Under the pieces are notes generated by a model, which ran no database searches, was not told the DNA's origin, and saw nothing but the letters and a program-made list of their open reading frames with translations. The translations under genes and the position numbers were made by a program. A stretch of DNA of 64,000 nucleotides from Novilysobacter antarcticus (GTDB lineage: Bacteria; Pseudomonadota; Gammaproteobacteria; Xanthomonadales; Xanthomonadaceae), in the NCBI RefSeq assembly GCF_019802285.1, contig NZ_JAIEUJ010000002.1, forward strand, positions 434,001-498,000, written 5' to 3'. The stretch's first letter is position 1, and every line of letters starts with the position of its first letter. Below, in pieces: positions 26,703 through 39,139 of the stretch.

Positions 26703-27695
26703 TCAGTCGGCCCAAAGACCGCGTATCGCCGCAATCCCCTGCGCACCGTGCAGGCGCGCTTGGTCCATCTGCTGGATGCCCAGACCGCCAATCGCGTAGA
26801 TCGGCATGGACACGTGCTCGCGCATCGCCGCAAACGCCTCCCAGCCAATACCCTTCCTGCCGGGGTGCGTAGCGGTGGGAAGCACGTTGCCGAGCACCAC
26901 GAAGTTGCAACCCAGCCGCTCAGCCGCGCGTAGGTCGTCCACCGTGTGGCACGAGGCCGCCAGGGGTAGGCCGGGATCGACCGGTCGGTCCCGGTGGGCG
27001 CCGAGTTGATCCGAGCGCAGGTGCACACCCGCGCCCAGCCGCGCGGCCAGCTCCAGATCGCCATTGACCAGCACTTCGGCTGAAATGCGCTGGCACAGCT
27101 CGACGGCCGACGCGGCAAGGCGCGCCCAGCGCTGCGGATCCGCACTCGGCGCCCGCAACTGGACCCGACTGATCCCCGTAGCCAGCGCCCGCTCGAGCGC
27201 ATCAAGCCAGGACTGCTCAGCGACCTCGAGTTCCGCACCGGTCAACCCGGCCGTCAGAGGCCCCACATCCGGCGTAACCAGATACCGGTCTGGCTGCTGC
27301 AAGGCGGCGACCACCGGCCGATCGGCAGGCGGCATCCGGTAGCGCGCGAGCTTGCGAGGCGGGACCCACAGCAGCGCCTGCCCTTCCCGTCCGCGCGGGT
27401 TGCCCTGCCATCGGGTCACGTGGCGAACGTCCAGGGTCAGGCGTTTGTCCGGGTACATCTGGGGCACGGTGATGACCGCCTCGCCGACCTCGGCTTGGAT
27501 GCCCAGCTCCTCGTCCAGCTCCCGCGCCAGCGCGTGCTCGGGGCTCTCGCCGGGGTCGATCTTGCCGCCGGGAAACTCCCACAGGCCACCCAGGTCGCTG
27601 GCGCCGGTGCGCTGGGCCAGCAGGATGCGGCCGCGCGCATCGCATATCACTCCGGCAACCACGCGCACGAAGCGCGTTGGCGGTGTTTCGGTCAT
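26703..27695 (-). CDS. Nudix hydrolase fused to thiamine-phosphate-synthase-like domain (MutT-type)
   Basis: A 330-residue two-domain protein. Residues 1-130 form a MutT-type Nudix domain with the full box GGKIDPGESPEHALARELDEELGI, expected to hydrolyse oxidised dGTP. Residues 150-330 form a ThiE/TenI-like barrel: RVQLRAPSADPQRWARLA, GDLELAARLGAGVHLRSDQLG, ASCHTVDDLRAAERLGCNFVVLGNVLPTATHPG, YAIGGL. Such fusions are widespread in proteobacteria near secA. Whether the second domain makes thiamine phosphate is doubtful. Its stop is 19 nt from coaE, with which it converges; secA lies 75 nt upstream. Confidence 0.9.
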   Translation of the reverse strand: MTETPPTRFVRVVAGVICDARGRILLAQRTGASDLGGLWEFPGGKIDPGESPEHALARELDEELGIQAEVGEAVITVPQMYPDKRLTLDVRHVTRWQGNPRGREGQALLWVPPRKLARYRMPPADRPVVAALQQPDRYLVTPDVGPLTAGLTGAELEVAEQSWLDALERALATGISRVQLRAPSADPQRWARLAASAVELCQRISAEVLVNGDLELAARLGAGVHLRSDQLGAHRDRPVDPGLPLAASCHTVDDLRAAERLGCNFVVLGNVLPTATHPGRKGIGWEAFAAMREHVSMPIYAIGGLGIQQMDQARLHGAQGIAAIRGLWAD

Positions 27696-27770
27696 CTTCG
27701 ATGCACCGCCGGGACGTTCATCGTGGCGGATGCAGGTTGCATCCGCGACGTGCTGCGACTGGGGCTCGGC

Positions 27771-30515
<2,745 letters not shown>

Positions 30516-30547
30516 GGATGGTTCCAGTCGGATGTCATGACGGCGCA

Positions 30548-30575
30548 AACAAAAACAGGGCGCGGTGCACCCTGT
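30548..30575 (-). terminator. terminator hairpin in the secA leader / after the M23 gene
   Basis: On the minus strand, ACAGGGTGC and GCGCCCTGT form a 9-bp stem (one G-U) with a 3-nt loop, followed by TTTTTGTTT. It ends 33 nt before the secA ATG and 100 nt after the M23 stop. If secA transcription starts at the TAGAAT box (30590-30595), the hairpin is inside the secA leader and could attenuate it; otherwise it simply ends the M23 transcript. Confidence 0.8.
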
Positions 30576-30589
30576 CTTGGCAAACGCCT

Positions 30590-30595
30590 ATTCTA
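30590..30595 (-). promoter_or_regulatory. putative -10 box of secA (TAGAAT)
   Basis: TAGAAT on the minus strand, 74 nt before the secA ATG. A TTGATA lies 21 bp further upstream, too far for a standard spacer, so the -35 is uncertain. Confidence 0.5.
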
Positions 30596-30674
30596 GCGTG
30601 GGGGCGGGCGGGCGCCTATCAAGCCCGCCGGGTTTGCGTCCCACGAGCGCAAACTTCCTGTGCGCGCGACCGGG

Positions 30675-31583
30675 TCAGCCGTGTAGCGGCGACTGCTGGT
30701 TGAGGAATTTCTTCGGGTTGACGGCCTGGCCGTTCTGCCACACCTCGAAATGCACATGGGCACCGGTGGAACGACCGCTGGAGCCGGCCTTGGCGACTTC
30801 CTCGCCGGCGCGGACCAGGCCGCCGACCTTCAGGCTCAACCGCGAATTGTGCGCGTAACGGGTGACGTAGCCGTTGCCGTGGTCGATCTCGATGGTGTTG
30901 CCGTAGCCACTGCGCACGCCGGAGAAGCTGACCACACCGTCGGCCACAGCCATCACCGGATCGCCCACCTGAGCCTTGAAATCAATGCCCTTGTGGAAGG
31001 CGCGACCGCCGCGGAACGGGTCGGCGCGATGGCCGAAATTGGACGTGATGTAGCTCTCGATCGGCTCGCGCGACGGCACCGCGTTCATGTCCAACTGGCG
31101 GTTGAACAGCAGCGATTCGAGTACCGAGAGCTGCTCACCGGAGGCGCGGAACTGCTCGCCCAGTTCGGACAGGCCCTGGTCCAGTTCGCCCTTGGGCATA
31201 TCTTCCACCGGACCGACGCCACCCACGCCGACGGGCTCGTTGAAGTCGAACTCGCCGTCCTGCAGCTGGCCGATGCGGGTCAGGCGCTTGCCCAACGCGT
31301 TGAGCCGGTTGGCTTCGGCCTGCAGCTCGCCCAGACGTGCAGCCAGGGCATTGATTTCCCGTTGGGCGTCGGCCTGGGCCGAGTTGATCTGCACCTGCTG
31401 TTGGGCGACCTGGTCGCGCAAGCTGTGGTTGGCCGCGTAGCCTGTACCCAGGCCAAGCATCAGTCCGCCGCCCAGAAGTACCGCGCCGGCGCCCAGAGGG
31501 CGCTGCATGGCGGCCTGAAGCGCGCGGTGGGCGAGTGATGCCCAGGTGCCACGCGATTTATTTAGGATGTCTTGATAGGTCAT
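30675..31583 (-). CDS. M23 family metallopeptidase, membrane-anchored
   Basis: A 302-residue protein with a short cytoplasmic start, one membrane helix (PLGAGAVLLGGGLMLGLGTGYAA), a coiled-coil of about 75 residues (QVAQQQVQINSAQADAQREI onward) and a C-terminal LytM domain with GHRADPF, the zinc ligand pair in FHKGIDFKAQ and the HVHFEVWQNG motif. The layout matches periplasmic peptidoglycan endopeptidases that sit upstream of secA in many gammaproteobacteria. The ATG at 31583 lies only 7 bp from the divergent dciA start, so each promoter must lie inside the other gene or be absent. Confidence 0.9.
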   Translation of the reverse strand: MTYQDILNKSRGTWASLAHRALQAAMQRPLGAGAVLLGGGLMLGLGTGYAANHSLRDQVAQQQVQINSAQADAQREINALAARLGELQAEANRLNALGKRLTRIGQLQDGEFDFNEPVGVGGVGPVEDMPKGELDQGLSELGEQFRASGEQLSVLESLLFNRQLDMNAVPSREPIESYITSNFGHRADPFRGGRAFHKGIDFKAQVGDPVMAVADGVVSFSGVRSGYGNTIEIDHGNGYVTRYAHNSRLSLKVGGLVRAGEEVAKAGSSGRSTGAHVHFEVWQNGQAVNPKKFLNQQSPLHG

Positions 31584-31590
31584 AAGTCCG

Positions 31591-32049
31591 ATGTCTGAAT
31601 TCCAACCCAAACCGGCCAGGTCAACGCGCCTTCCTTCGACTCCGACCGCGGCGCTGGATGCGCTGCTGGCGGTGCCTGCGGGTAACACGCTCCGCCGCGC
31701 CCTGTGGCTCGACGAACTGGACCGCCGGTTAAGGCCACTCCTGCCGTTCCCGCTGTCCGCGCATGCGCGGCTGGCGAATCACGAGCACGGCAGGCTCGTC
31801 TATCTGGTGGATTCCCCGGTGTGGCGGGCCAAACTGCGCCTGCTCGCTCCGGAACTGTTGTCAGGTGCCCGTTCCCTGGGTCTGGACGCGGCGAAGCTCG
31901 TCATCAAGACAAGTCTCCCTTCGCGTGCACCGGCCCCTCCGGCACCCGCGAAAACCGTGACCATGTCCGCGGCCGCGAAAAAATCGCTCGAGGCTGCGCT
32001 GGCGTCCCTCAACTCCACCGACCCCGATGGGACGGATGACGCCGGATGA
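31591..32049 (+). CDS. dciA: DciA-like DUF721 protein
   Basis: A 152-residue protein of the DUF721 family. DciA assists loading of the replicative helicase DnaB in bacteria that lack DnaC/DnaI. The family core is LDALLAVPAGNTLRRALWLDELDRRLRPLLP, then ARLANHEHGRLVYLVDSPVWRAKLRLLAPELL. The C-terminal third is a Pro/Ala-rich, probably disordered tail (APAPPAPAKT). It sits between lpxC and the M23/secA pair, as in Pseudomonas. It converges with lpxC. Assignment rests on the core segment and the order of neighbours. Confidence 0.82.
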   Translation: MSEFQPKPARSTRLPSTPTAALDALLAVPAGNTLRRALWLDELDRRLRPLLPFPLSAHARLANHEHGRLVYLVDSPVWRAKLRLLAPELLSGARSLGLDAAKLVIKTSLPSRAPAPPAPAKTVTMSAAAKKSLEAALASLNSTDPDGTDDAG

Positions 32050-32120
32050 ACCCTTGGAACGTCGTAGCGCGTTAATCGCCGTGACGAGCAAGTGAACATC
32101 GACGGAGCATCCTAAAGCGC

Positions 32121-32151
32121 AAAAACCCCGGACTTGTTAAAAATCCAGGGT
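32121..32151 (-). terminator. intrinsic terminator after lpxC
   Basis: On the minus strand ACCCTGGA, an 11-nt loop and TCCGGGGT (one G-U), then TTTTG. It lies about 90 nt after the lpxC stop and likely ends the dcw transcript. It has no T-run on the plus strand, so dciA is not served equally. Confidence 0.75.
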
Positions 32152-32239
32152 CATCTCGTGTAAAAAACGTTAATTCAGCGTGAAGCAGTCACATTCGTGA
32201 TGCATGCACGGCTGCCAGGAATCGGGCAGCAGAAGGATC

Positions 32240-33157
32240 TCAGATCGTCGCCAGACGCCCAAAGGCGGTGGTGATGGCGTGCGGGTCCTCGTCTTCGGTG
32301 TAGCTGACGATTTCCCACGCCGACTCTTCGGCCAGCAGCGCCCGCACCAGTTTGTTGTTGAGCGCATGGCCGGACTTGAAGCCTTCGTAGGCGCCAATGA
32401 CCGCGTCTCCGGCCAGATACAGGTCACCGATGGCATCAAGAATTTTGTGCCGTACGAATTCGTCGGCGTAGCGCAGGCCGTCCTCGTTGAGGACACGGAA
32501 TTCGTCGAGCACGATGGCGTTGTCCATCGACCCGCCCAGACCGAGGTTGCGCTCGCGCATGTATTCCAGATCGCGCATGAAACCGAACGTCCGCGCGCGG
32601 CTGACTTCCTTGATGTAGTTGATGGTCGAGAACTCGACCTCTGCACGCGACTGCGAATCGGGAATCGCCGGATGCTTGAACACCACGGTAAAGCCGACCC
32701 GGAAGCCGTCATACGGCTCGAACCGCGCGAACTTGTCGCCGTCACGCACCTCGACCGGGTGCAGGATGCGGATGAAGCGTTTGGCGGCGTCCTGCTCCAC
32801 GATGCCTGCCGACTGCAGCAGGAACACAAACGGGCCCGCCGAGCCATCCATGATCGGCACTTCCGCCGCGGACAGGTCGATATAGGCGTTGTCGATGCCC
32901 AATCCCGCCAGCGCGGACATCAGGTGCTCGACCGTCTGCACGTTGGCAGGGCCCACACTGAGGCCGGTGCACAGCGTGGTCTCGGTGACCAGATCGGCGC
33001 GCGCCGGGATGTCGACCACCGGATCCAGGTCGATACGACGGAAAACGATACCTGCGTCAATTGGCGCCGGACGCATGGTGAGGAAGACCTTTTCGCCGCT
33101 GTGCAGCCCTACGCCGGTGGCGCGGATCACGTTCTTGAGGGTGCGCTGACGCAGCAT
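32240..33157 (-). CDS. lpxC: UDP-3-O-acyl-N-acetylglucosamine deacetylase
   Basis: Zinc enzyme catalysing the committed step of lipid A synthesis. The 305-residue protein has [20 protein letters not shown] at its start, the zinc histidine in [15 protein letters not shown], and the second zinc set H/D in [19 protein letters not shown] 33157 is chosen since MLRQRTLKN is the family start. It follows ftsZ after 241 bp that contain an ftsZ terminator, so it may have its own promoter; no convincing one was found. It is the last gene of the cluster. Confidence 0.97.
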   Translation of the reverse strand: MLRQRTLKNVIRATGVGLHSGEKVFLTMRPAPIDAGIVFRRIDLDPVVDIPARADLVTETTLCTGLSVGPANVQTVEHLMSALAGLGIDNAYIDLSAAEVPIMDGSAGPFVFLLQSAGIVEQDAAKRFIRILHPVEVRDGDKFARFEPYDGFRVGFTVVFKHPAIPDSQSRAEVEFSTINYIKEVSRARTFGFMRDLEYMRERNLGLGGSMDNAIVLDEFRVLNEDGLRYADEFVRHKILDAIGDLYLAGDAVIGAYEGFKSGHALNNKLVRALLAEESAWEIVSYTEDEDPHAITTAFGRLATI

Positions 33158-33261
33158 GGGAATAGGTGTGCCTGAAGAGGGAAAAACCGGGTAAAGGTAC
33201 CACGCAGCCGAGTGGCGGCAGATCAATCGGCCCTGAACGGCGTCTCCGCCAGCGCAGGCGG

Positions 33262-33299
33262 AAAATGACCGGTCGTCGCGCCTGGTGGCGGACGACCGG
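33262..33299 (-). terminator. hairpin terminator after ftsZ
   Basis: On the minus strand CCGGTCGTC-CGCC, loop ACCA, GGCG-C-GACGACCGG: a 13-bp stem with one bulged base, then TCATTTT. It lies about 100 nt after the ftsZ stop. A second, smaller CCCGCG/CGCGGG dyad (33308-33333 region) precedes it. The short T-run makes partial read-through into lpxC likely. Confidence 0.7.
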
Positions 33300-33398
33300 C
33301 CCAAATGCCCCGCGAGGACACCCGCGGGACCAAGACCAAACGGACTACGGCATTACTGCATCACGCCTTGCGGCAGATATTCCAAGCGCACCAGACGA

Positions 33399-34634
33399 TC
33401 AGTCCGCCTGGCGACGCAGGAACGCCGGGATGTCGAGGTAGCTGTCGGGACCGAAGTCCGCCGCGCCCGACGCCGTAGCGGGTTCGGATTTGGTGGACTC
33501 ACCGCGCAGGCTGCTGCTGAAGCTCGGCACCGAGGGTGCGCGCGACTCGGACGACGAGGTCGCCGATGACGAGACCGCGTCCACCGGGAATTCCGGCTGG
33601 CCGGTGGTGGCGTTGCGGACCAGCTGGATCGGCGCACGGTTGCCCTCGCCGGTCTTGATCTTGCTGCCCGCACCGCGGTTCAGGCCGGTCGCAACGACGG
33701 TCACGCGGACCTCATCCTGCATGTCCGGATCCAGCACGGTACCGATGACGATGGTCGCGTCCTCGGAGGCAAACGCCTCCACGGTGCGGCCTACCTCGTC
33801 GAACTCGGCCATGGTGAAGTCGGGGCCGGCGGTGATGTTGACCAGGATGCCGTTGGCGCCCTGCAGGTTGACGTCATCCAGCAGCGGGTTGAGCACGGCG
33901 GCCTCGGCGGCGGCCTGCGCACGGTCGTCGCCCTTGGCCGCACCGCTGCCCATCATCGCCAGGCCCATCTCGGACATGACGGTACGCACGTCGGCGAAGT
34001 CGACGTTGATCAGGCCGGGACGCACGATCAGGTCGGCGATGCCCTGCACGGCGCCCAGCAGCACGTCATTGGCGGCGCGGAACGCCTGCACCATCGTCGC
34101 GTTGCGGCCGAGCACGGTGATCAGCTTCTCGTTGGGGATGGTGATCAGCGAGTCGCAGTGGTGGCTCAGCTCCTCAATGCCCTTGAGCGCGACCTGCATG
34201 CGGCGGCGACCCTCGAACGGGAACGGCTTGGTGACCACAGCGACGGTCAGGATGCCCATCTCCTTGGCCAGCTGGGCCACGACGGGCGCGGCGCCGGTAC
34301 CGGTGCCGCCGCCCATGCCGGCGGTGATGAACACCATGTCGGCGCCTTCCAGTGCATCCATCAGGCGCTCGCGGTCTTCCAGCGCCGCCTGGCGACCGAC
34401 CTCGGGGTTGGCGCCTGCGCCCAGGCCCTTGGTGACGTTGTTGCCCAGCTGCAGCTGCAGCTTTGCGCCGCAGTTCTTGATTGCCTGCGAGTCGGTGTTG
34501 GCGGTGATGAACTCCACCCCGTCAACGTTGTTGCTGACCATGTGGGCGACCGCATTGCCGCCTCCGCCGCCGACGCCGATCACCTTGATGATCGCGTTGG
34601 GAGCCATGTTTTCCACCAGTTCAAAATGTGCCAT
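33399..34634 (-). CDS. ftsZ: cell division protein FtsZ
   Basis: Tubulin-like GTPase that forms the division ring. The 411-residue protein has the opening [17 protein letters not shown], the tubulin signature [10 protein letters not shown], the T7 loop region [13 protein letters not shown] and NPLLDD. A Ser-rich variable linker of about 75 residues follows the globular domain, and the C-terminal peptide [13 protein letters not shown] binds FtsA and ZipA. ATG 34634 has GAGGA about 8 nt upstream. The 111-bp gap to ftsA is the only sizeable one from mraZ to ftsZ and may hold an internal promoter. Confidence 0.98.
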   Translation of the reverse strand: MAHFELVENMAPNAIIKVIGVGGGGGNAVAHMVSNNVDGVEFITANTDSQAIKNCGAKLQLQLGNNVTKGLGAGANPEVGRQAALEDRERLMDALEGADMVFITAGMGGGTGTGAAPVVAQLAKEMGILTVAVVTKPFPFEGRRRMQVALKGIEELSHHCDSLITIPNEKLITVLGRNATMVQAFRAANDVLLGAVQGIADLIVRPGLINVDFADVRTVMSEMGLAMMGSGAAKGDDRAQAAAEAAVLNPLLDDVNLQGANGILVNITAGPDFTMAEFDEVGRTVEAFASEDATIVIGTVLDPDMQDEVRVTVVATGLNRGAGSKIKTGEGNRAPIQLVRNATTGQPEFPVDAVSSSATSSSESRAPSVPSFSSSLRGESTKSEPATASGAADFGPDSYLDIPAFLRRQAD

Positions 34635-34745
34635 GTCCGTGTCCTCGTTGGTCTAGTTTTGGTTGCTGCCGTGGTCTTTCGTGTTGCTTGCCGCGTTTGT
34701 TGTGTTGCCTGTCGTCTCTCGCCTGCCGCTGTCGTGCACCGCTGC

Positions 34746-35996
34746 TCAGAAGTGGTCGCTGTACCAGCTCTTGAGCTTGTTGAAGAGCGAACCTGCGCGG
34801 CCGGTGTTGATCACCGGGCGGCGCGGATTCTCGAATTGACTGCCCATCAGCAGCAGCCCCACGCCGGTGGCGTGGACCGGATTGCCCACCACCTCGCCCA
34901 GGCCGGTGACGTGCTGCGGGATGCCCACGCGCACCGGCATCTGCAGCATTTCCTCGGCCAGTTCCACTACCCCTTCCATCTTTGATGCCCCGCCGGTGAG
35001 CACCATTCCGGCGCGCACGTGCTGCTCGAAGCCGCTGCGGCGCAACTCGGCCTGGACCATCTCGAAGATTTCCTCGTAACGGGCCTGGACGGCCTGCGCC
35101 AGGGAGGCGCGCGGCATCCGGCGCGGCGCGCGGTCACCGACCGACGGCACCTGGATGGATTCCTCGGCGGTGGCCATCTGCGCCAGCGCGCAGGCGTAGC
35201 GGACCTTGATCTGCTCGGCCTCCGGCGTCGGGGTGCGCAGCATGTGGGCGATGTCCTCGGTGACCTTGTCGCCGGCAATGCCGAGGCTGGCCGAGTGGGC
35301 GATCGCGCCCTGCACGAAGACCGCGATGTCGGTCGTGCCCGCGCCGATGTCGACCAGCACCACGCCCAGCTCGCGCTCGTCGCTGGTCAGCACCGCGTTG
35401 GCCGAGGCGAGTACCCCCAGGATCAGGCTGTCGACCTGCAGGCCGCAGCGCTGCACGCACTTGCTCACGTTGGCGGCGGCCGATTGTGCGCAGACCACCA
35501 GGTGGGCGTGCACTTCCAGACGCACGCCGGTCATCCCGATCGGGTTGCGGATGCCTTCCTGCGAGTGGTCCAGGACGTAGTCGCGCGGGATCGCGTGGAG
35601 GATCTTCTGGTCGGCCGGGATCGCCACCGCCTTGGCCGCGTCCAGTACCCGGTCCAGGTCAGCCAGGCTGACCTCGCCGTCTCGGATCGGGGCGATGCCC
35701 TGCGAGTTGCGGCACTGCACGTGGCTGCCGGAGATGGAGGCGTAGACCGAGCGGATCTCGCAGCCGGCCATCAGCTCGGCCTCCTCGATGGCGCGCTGGA
35801 TGGACTGCACGGTGGATTCGATGTCGACCACCACGCCCCGGCGCAGGCCGCGCGACTCGTGGCTGCCGATGCCGATGACCTCGATCGGGTTGTCCGGGCC
35901 GGTGTCGCCGGGGCTGTACTCACCCACCAGCGCCACCACCTTGGAGGTACCGATGTCGAGGCCGACGATCAGATGTTTGTCACCCTTGCGATTCAT
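34746..35996 (-). CDS. ftsA: cell division protein FtsA
   Basis: Actin-like ATPase that anchors FtsZ to the membrane. The 416-residue protein has the phosphate-1 motif LIVGLDIGTSKVVALVGE, the 1C (SHS2) domain near ISGSHVQCRNSQGI, the phosphate-2 motif VLVDIGAGTTDIAVF and adenosine motif VLTGGASKMEG. The C-terminal amphipathic helix is GSLFNKLKSWYSDHF. The ATG at 35996 overlaps the ftsQ 3' end by 17 bases. Length and motifs are complete. Confidence 0.97.
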   Translation of the reverse strand: MNRKGDKHLIVGLDIGTSKVVALVGEYSPGDTGPDNPIEVIGIGSHESRGLRRGVVVDIESTVQSIQRAIEEAELMAGCEIRSVYASISGSHVQCRNSQGIAPIRDGEVSLADLDRVLDAAKAVAIPADQKILHAIPRDYVLDHSQEGIRNPIGMTGVRLEVHAHLVVCAQSAAANVSKCVQRCGLQVDSLILGVLASANAVLTSDERELGVVLVDIGAGTTDIAVFVQGAIAHSASLGIAGDKVTEDIAHMLRTPTPEAEQIKVRYACALAQMATAEESIQVPSVGDRAPRRMPRASLAQAVQARYEEIFEMVQAELRRSGFEQHVRAGMVLTGGASKMEGVVELAEEMLQMPVRVGIPQHVTGLGEVVGNPVHATGVGLLLMGSQFENPRRPVINTGRAGSLFNKLKSWYSDHF

Positions 35997-36702
35997 GGTT
36001 TTCCCTGCTGTCGGCCCACACGAGTGCGAAACCGTTGGTGTAGCGAAGATCGGCGCGCGCCAGTACCTGTGCCTGCTGGGCCAGCAGTTGCGGCAACAGG
36101 CGCACGAAGCGGTTGAGGCGACCGCGCGCCTCGTGGCGGCCGACGATGACCTCGGCCCCGTTGTCGAGTCGAAGTGTCCAGCTGCCGCGCGGGTCCAGGC
36201 GGGCTTCGCGCACTTCCAGCCCGAGCGGAGCGAACATGGCCCGCGTCTCGTTGTAGAGCTCCACCACCTCGTCGATGCGGGTCTCCGGTCCGCCCAGCAA
36301 GGGCAGCTCGGCGGGGATATCGATGTTGGCGGCGGGGAACAGCCGACCCTGCTCGGACAGCAGCTGGTTGTCGTCCCAGCGCGCGAACGGGACGTGCTCG
36401 GCCAGGTGGACTTCCAGCACGTCGGGCCAGCGCTTGCGGACCTCGGCGTGCTCGACCCAAGGCAGTGCGGCCACCGCCGCGCGCGCCGCGTCAAGGTCAA
36501 CCGCGAAATAGCCCTGGCGTGCAAACGGCATCAGGGTGTCGCGCAGCAGGGTCTCGTCCACGCGCTGGAATTGCGCGGTCGCGCGCAACTTGCTCAGCGG
36601 CCAGTGCTCGGCACCGACCCAGCCGTTGAGCAGACCGACCACCGGCAGGACGACCAGCGCCACCGCAAGCAGCCAACCCAGCAGGCGCAGAAGTGCGTTC
36701 AC
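35980..36702 (-). CDS. ftsQ: cell division protein FtsQ (GTG start)
   Basis: Bitopic divisome protein linking FtsA/FtsK to FtsL-FtsB. 240 residues: a very short cytoplasmic segment, one membrane helix ([19 protein letters not shown]), a POTRA domain ([22 protein letters not shown] to [18 protein letters not shown]) and a beta domain ending [12 protein letters not shown]. The GTG at 36702 overlaps the ddl stop (GTGA) and places the helix properly; the open frame extends further upstream but inside ddl. The N-terminal cytoplasmic tail is shorter than in E. coli. Confidence 0.93.
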   Translation of the reverse strand: MNALLRLLGWLLAVALVVLPVVGLLNGWVGAEHWPLSKLRATAQFQRVDETLLRDTLMPFARQGYFAVDLDAARAAVAALPWVEHAEVRKRWPDVLEVHLAEHVPFARWDDNQLLSEQGRLFPAANIDIPAELPLLGGPETRIDEVVELYNETRAMFAPLGLEVREARLDPRGSWTLRLDNGAEVIVGRHEARGRLNRFVRLLPQLLAQQAQVLARADLRYTNGFALVWADSRENHESQG

Positions 36703-37688
36703 CGGCCGGCCACCTCCGCGAGGGTTCCTTCCAGAACGCGCCAGCACAGCTCCTCGAAGCCGATGCCGAGTTGGGCGGCGGCCTTGGGCACCAGCGAATG
36801 GCTGGTCATGCCGGGCGCGGTGTTCACCTCGAGCAGGTGGAAGGCGCCGGTTGCGCGGTCGCGCATGACGTCCACCCGGCCCCATCCGCGGCATTCAACG
36901 GCCTCGAATGCGGCCAGGGCGATGCGCTGCAACTCGACCTCGGCGGCGTCTTCCACGCCGGGGCAGAGATACTGGGTGTCGTCGGCCATGTACTTGGCGT
37001 TGTAGTCGTACCACTCGCCCTTGGGCACGATCCGTATCGAAGGCAGCGCGCGCGGGCCGGTGCCGTCGTCGAGCACGCCTACGGTCAGTTCGTCGCCGAC
37101 GATCATCTGCTCCATCAGCAGCTCGCCGTCGTAATCGGCGGCAAACGCCTGCGCGGGGGCGAGATCGGCCTCCTCCAGGATCCGGAACGCGCCGACGCTG
37201 GAGCCCTCGCAGGACGGCTTGACGAACACCGGCAGGCCGAGTGATCGCGCCGCGGCGTGCATGTCATCCCCGGCGGTCAGCCGCACGAAGCGTGGCGTCG
37301 GCAGGCCGCAGCTGATCCACACCTGCTTGGTCCGGATCTTGTCCATCGACAGGGCCGAACCGAGCACGCCGGAACCGGTGTATGGCACGCCCAGCGCTTC
37401 CAGCAGACCTTGGAGTACGCCGTCCTCGCCCCCGCCCTTGTTGCCGTGGAGGATGTTGAAGACGCGATCCACCCCGCCCTCGCGGACGAGGTCGACCAGC
37501 GCCGGGATGCCGTCGACGGCAAACGCGTCCACGCCTCGCGCCTGCAGTGCTTCGAGCACGTTGCGGCCGGAGTCCAGCGACACCTCGCGCTCGGCGCTGG
37601 TGCCGCCCACCAGCACCGCCACCCGGCCGAAGCGGGCCGGATCGGTGATGCGTTGTGGGGCGATATGCGATGCAGTAGGCGTGCTCAC
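36699..37688 (-). CDS. ddl: D-alanine--D-alanine ligase
   Basis: ATP-grasp enzyme that makes the D-Ala-D-Ala dipeptide for peptidoglycan. The 329-residue protein has [19 protein letters not shown] at the N-terminus, [18 protein letters not shown], the catalytic Ser/Tyr neighbourhood [18 protein letters not shown], the grasp lysine [13 protein letters not shown] and the Mg site [17 protein letters not shown]. The substrate-loop sequence is of the D-Ala-D-Ala type. It overlaps murC upstream and ftsQ downstream by four bases each. Confidence 0.96.
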   Translation of the reverse strand: MSTPTASHIAPQRITDPARFGRVAVLVGGTSAEREVSLDSGRNVLEALQARGVDAFAVDGIPALVDLVREGGVDRVFNILHGNKGGGEDGVLQGLLEALGVPYTGSGVLGSALSMDKIRTKQVWISCGLPTPRFVRLTAGDDMHAAARSLGLPVFVKPSCEGSSVGAFRILEEADLAPAQAFAADYDGELLMEQMIVGDELTVGVLDDGTGPRALPSIRIVPKGEWYDYNAKYMADDTQYLCPGVEDAAEVELQRIALAAFEAVECRGWGRVDVMRDRATGAFHLLEVNTAPGMTSHSLVPKAAAQLGIGFEELCWRVLEGTLAEVAGR

Positions 37689-39139
37689 GCGTCACCTTCC
37701 TGGGTTGTGGGGAGTCCATCGAGCGCGATCTGTTGCGCGGCGTGGCCGATATCGCCGGCGCCCATCAGCAGCAACAGGTCGCCGTCCTCGAGCACATCGG
37801 CGAGGACCTCGGCCAGCTCGCCGACCGGCCCGATCACGACCGGATCGATGCGGCCGCGGGCACGGATGGCGCGGGCCAGTGCGCGTTCGTCGGCGCCGGC
37901 GATGGGCGCCTCGCCAGCGGCGTAGACCTCGGTCAGGATCAGCGCATCGACGTCCGACAGGACGGCGGCGAAATCGTCAAACAGGTCGCGGGTACGGCTG
38001 TAGCGGTGCGGCTGGAAGGCGACCACCAGGCGACGCTCGGGCCAACCGCCGCGGGCGGCCTGGAACACCGCGGCCAGTTCGTTGGGGTGGTGGCCGTAGT
38101 CGTCGACCACGGTGGCCGTGCCGCCCTTGGGCAAGGCGATGTCGGCGAGAACGTTGAAGCGGCGGCCGATACCGGCGAATGCCTCCAGCGCGCGGGCGAT
38201 GGCGGCGGGCTCGACGCCCAGCTGCCAGCCCACCGCAGCCGCAGCCAGGGCGTTAAGCACGTTGTGCCCGCCGGGGAGCGCGAGGGTGACCGGGCAGCGC
38301 TCGCCGCCGGGCAGGCACAGGGTGAAGTGCATCCGCGCACCGGTCTGGGTGACGTCCTCGGCGCGCACGTCGGCCTCTGCCGACAGGCCGTAGGTCATCA
38401 CGTGGCGTGGCGTGCGCTCAGCCAGCGCGGCGACTTCCGGATCGTCGATGCACAGCACCGCCAGCCCGTAGAACGGCAGCCGCAGCATGAACTCGCCGAA
38501 CGCCGCCTGGACGTTGGCGAAGTCGCCGCCGTAGTTCTCCAGGTGATCGGCATCGATATTGGTGACCACGGCGATCTGCGGGCTCAGGCGCAGGAAGCTG
38601 CCATCGCTCTCGTCGGCCTCGGCCACCAGCCAGTCGCCCCCGCCGAGCTTGGCGTTGGCGCCGGCGGCCAGCAGCTGGCCACCGATCACGAAGGTCGGAT
38701 CAATGCCGCCCTCGGCCAGCACGCTGGCGGTGAGCGACGTGGTCGTGGTCTTGCCGTGGGTACCGGCGACCGCGATGCCGCGCTTGAAGCGCATCAACTC
38801 GGCCAGCATCTCCGCGCGCGGCACCACCGGAATGCGCTGCGCGCGCGCCTCCATCACTTCCGGGTTGTCGGCCTTGATCGCGCTGGAGACGACCACGCAG
38901 TCGGTGCCCAGCACGTTGGAGGCGGTGTGGTCGTGGTGCACGGTGACGCCCAGGCGCGTCAGGCGCCGGGTAACCGCGTTGTCGGCGCGATCGGAGCCCG
39001 ACACCTGGTAGCCCAGCGTGCACATCACCTCGGCAATGCCGCTCATGCCGGTCCCGCCGATACCGATGAAATGGACGCGCGGGAAGGCTTTGGCCAGATC
39101 GCCATCGTGTTGCAGCCGGCGGCGCACGGTACTGCTCAT
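37685..39139 (-). CDS. murC: UDP-N-acetylmuramate--L-alanine ligase
   Basis: Adds the first stem-peptide residue to UDP-MurNAc. The 484-residue Mur ligase has the Rossmann start [19 protein letters not shown], the SGSDRADN segment, the ATP loop [25 protein letters not shown] and [12 protein letters not shown] 39139 overlaps the murG stop. All catalytic motifs are intact and length is normal. Confidence 0.97.
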   Translation of the reverse strand: MSSTVRRRLQHDGDLAKAFPRVHFIGIGGTGMSGIAEVMCTLGYQVSGSDRADNAVTRRLTRLGVTVHHDHTASNVLGTDCVVVSSAIKADNPEVMEARAQRIPVVPRAEMLAELMRFKRGIAVAGTHGKTTTTSLTASVLAEGGIDPTFVIGGQLLAAGANAKLGGGDWLVAEADESDGSFLRLSPQIAVVTNIDADHLENYGGDFANVQAAFGEFMLRLPFYGLAVLCIDDPEVAALAERTPRHVMTYGLSAEADVRAEDVTQTGARMHFTLCLPGGERCPVTLALPGGHNVLNALAAAAVGWQLGVEPAAIARALEAFAGIGRRFNVLADIALPKGGTATVVDDYGHHPNELAAVFQAARGGWPERRLVVAFQPHRYSRTRDLFDDFAAVLSDVDALILTEVYAAGEAPIAGADERALARAIRARGRIDPVVIGPVGELAEVLADVLEDGDLLLLMGAGDIGHAAQQIALDGLPTTQEGDA

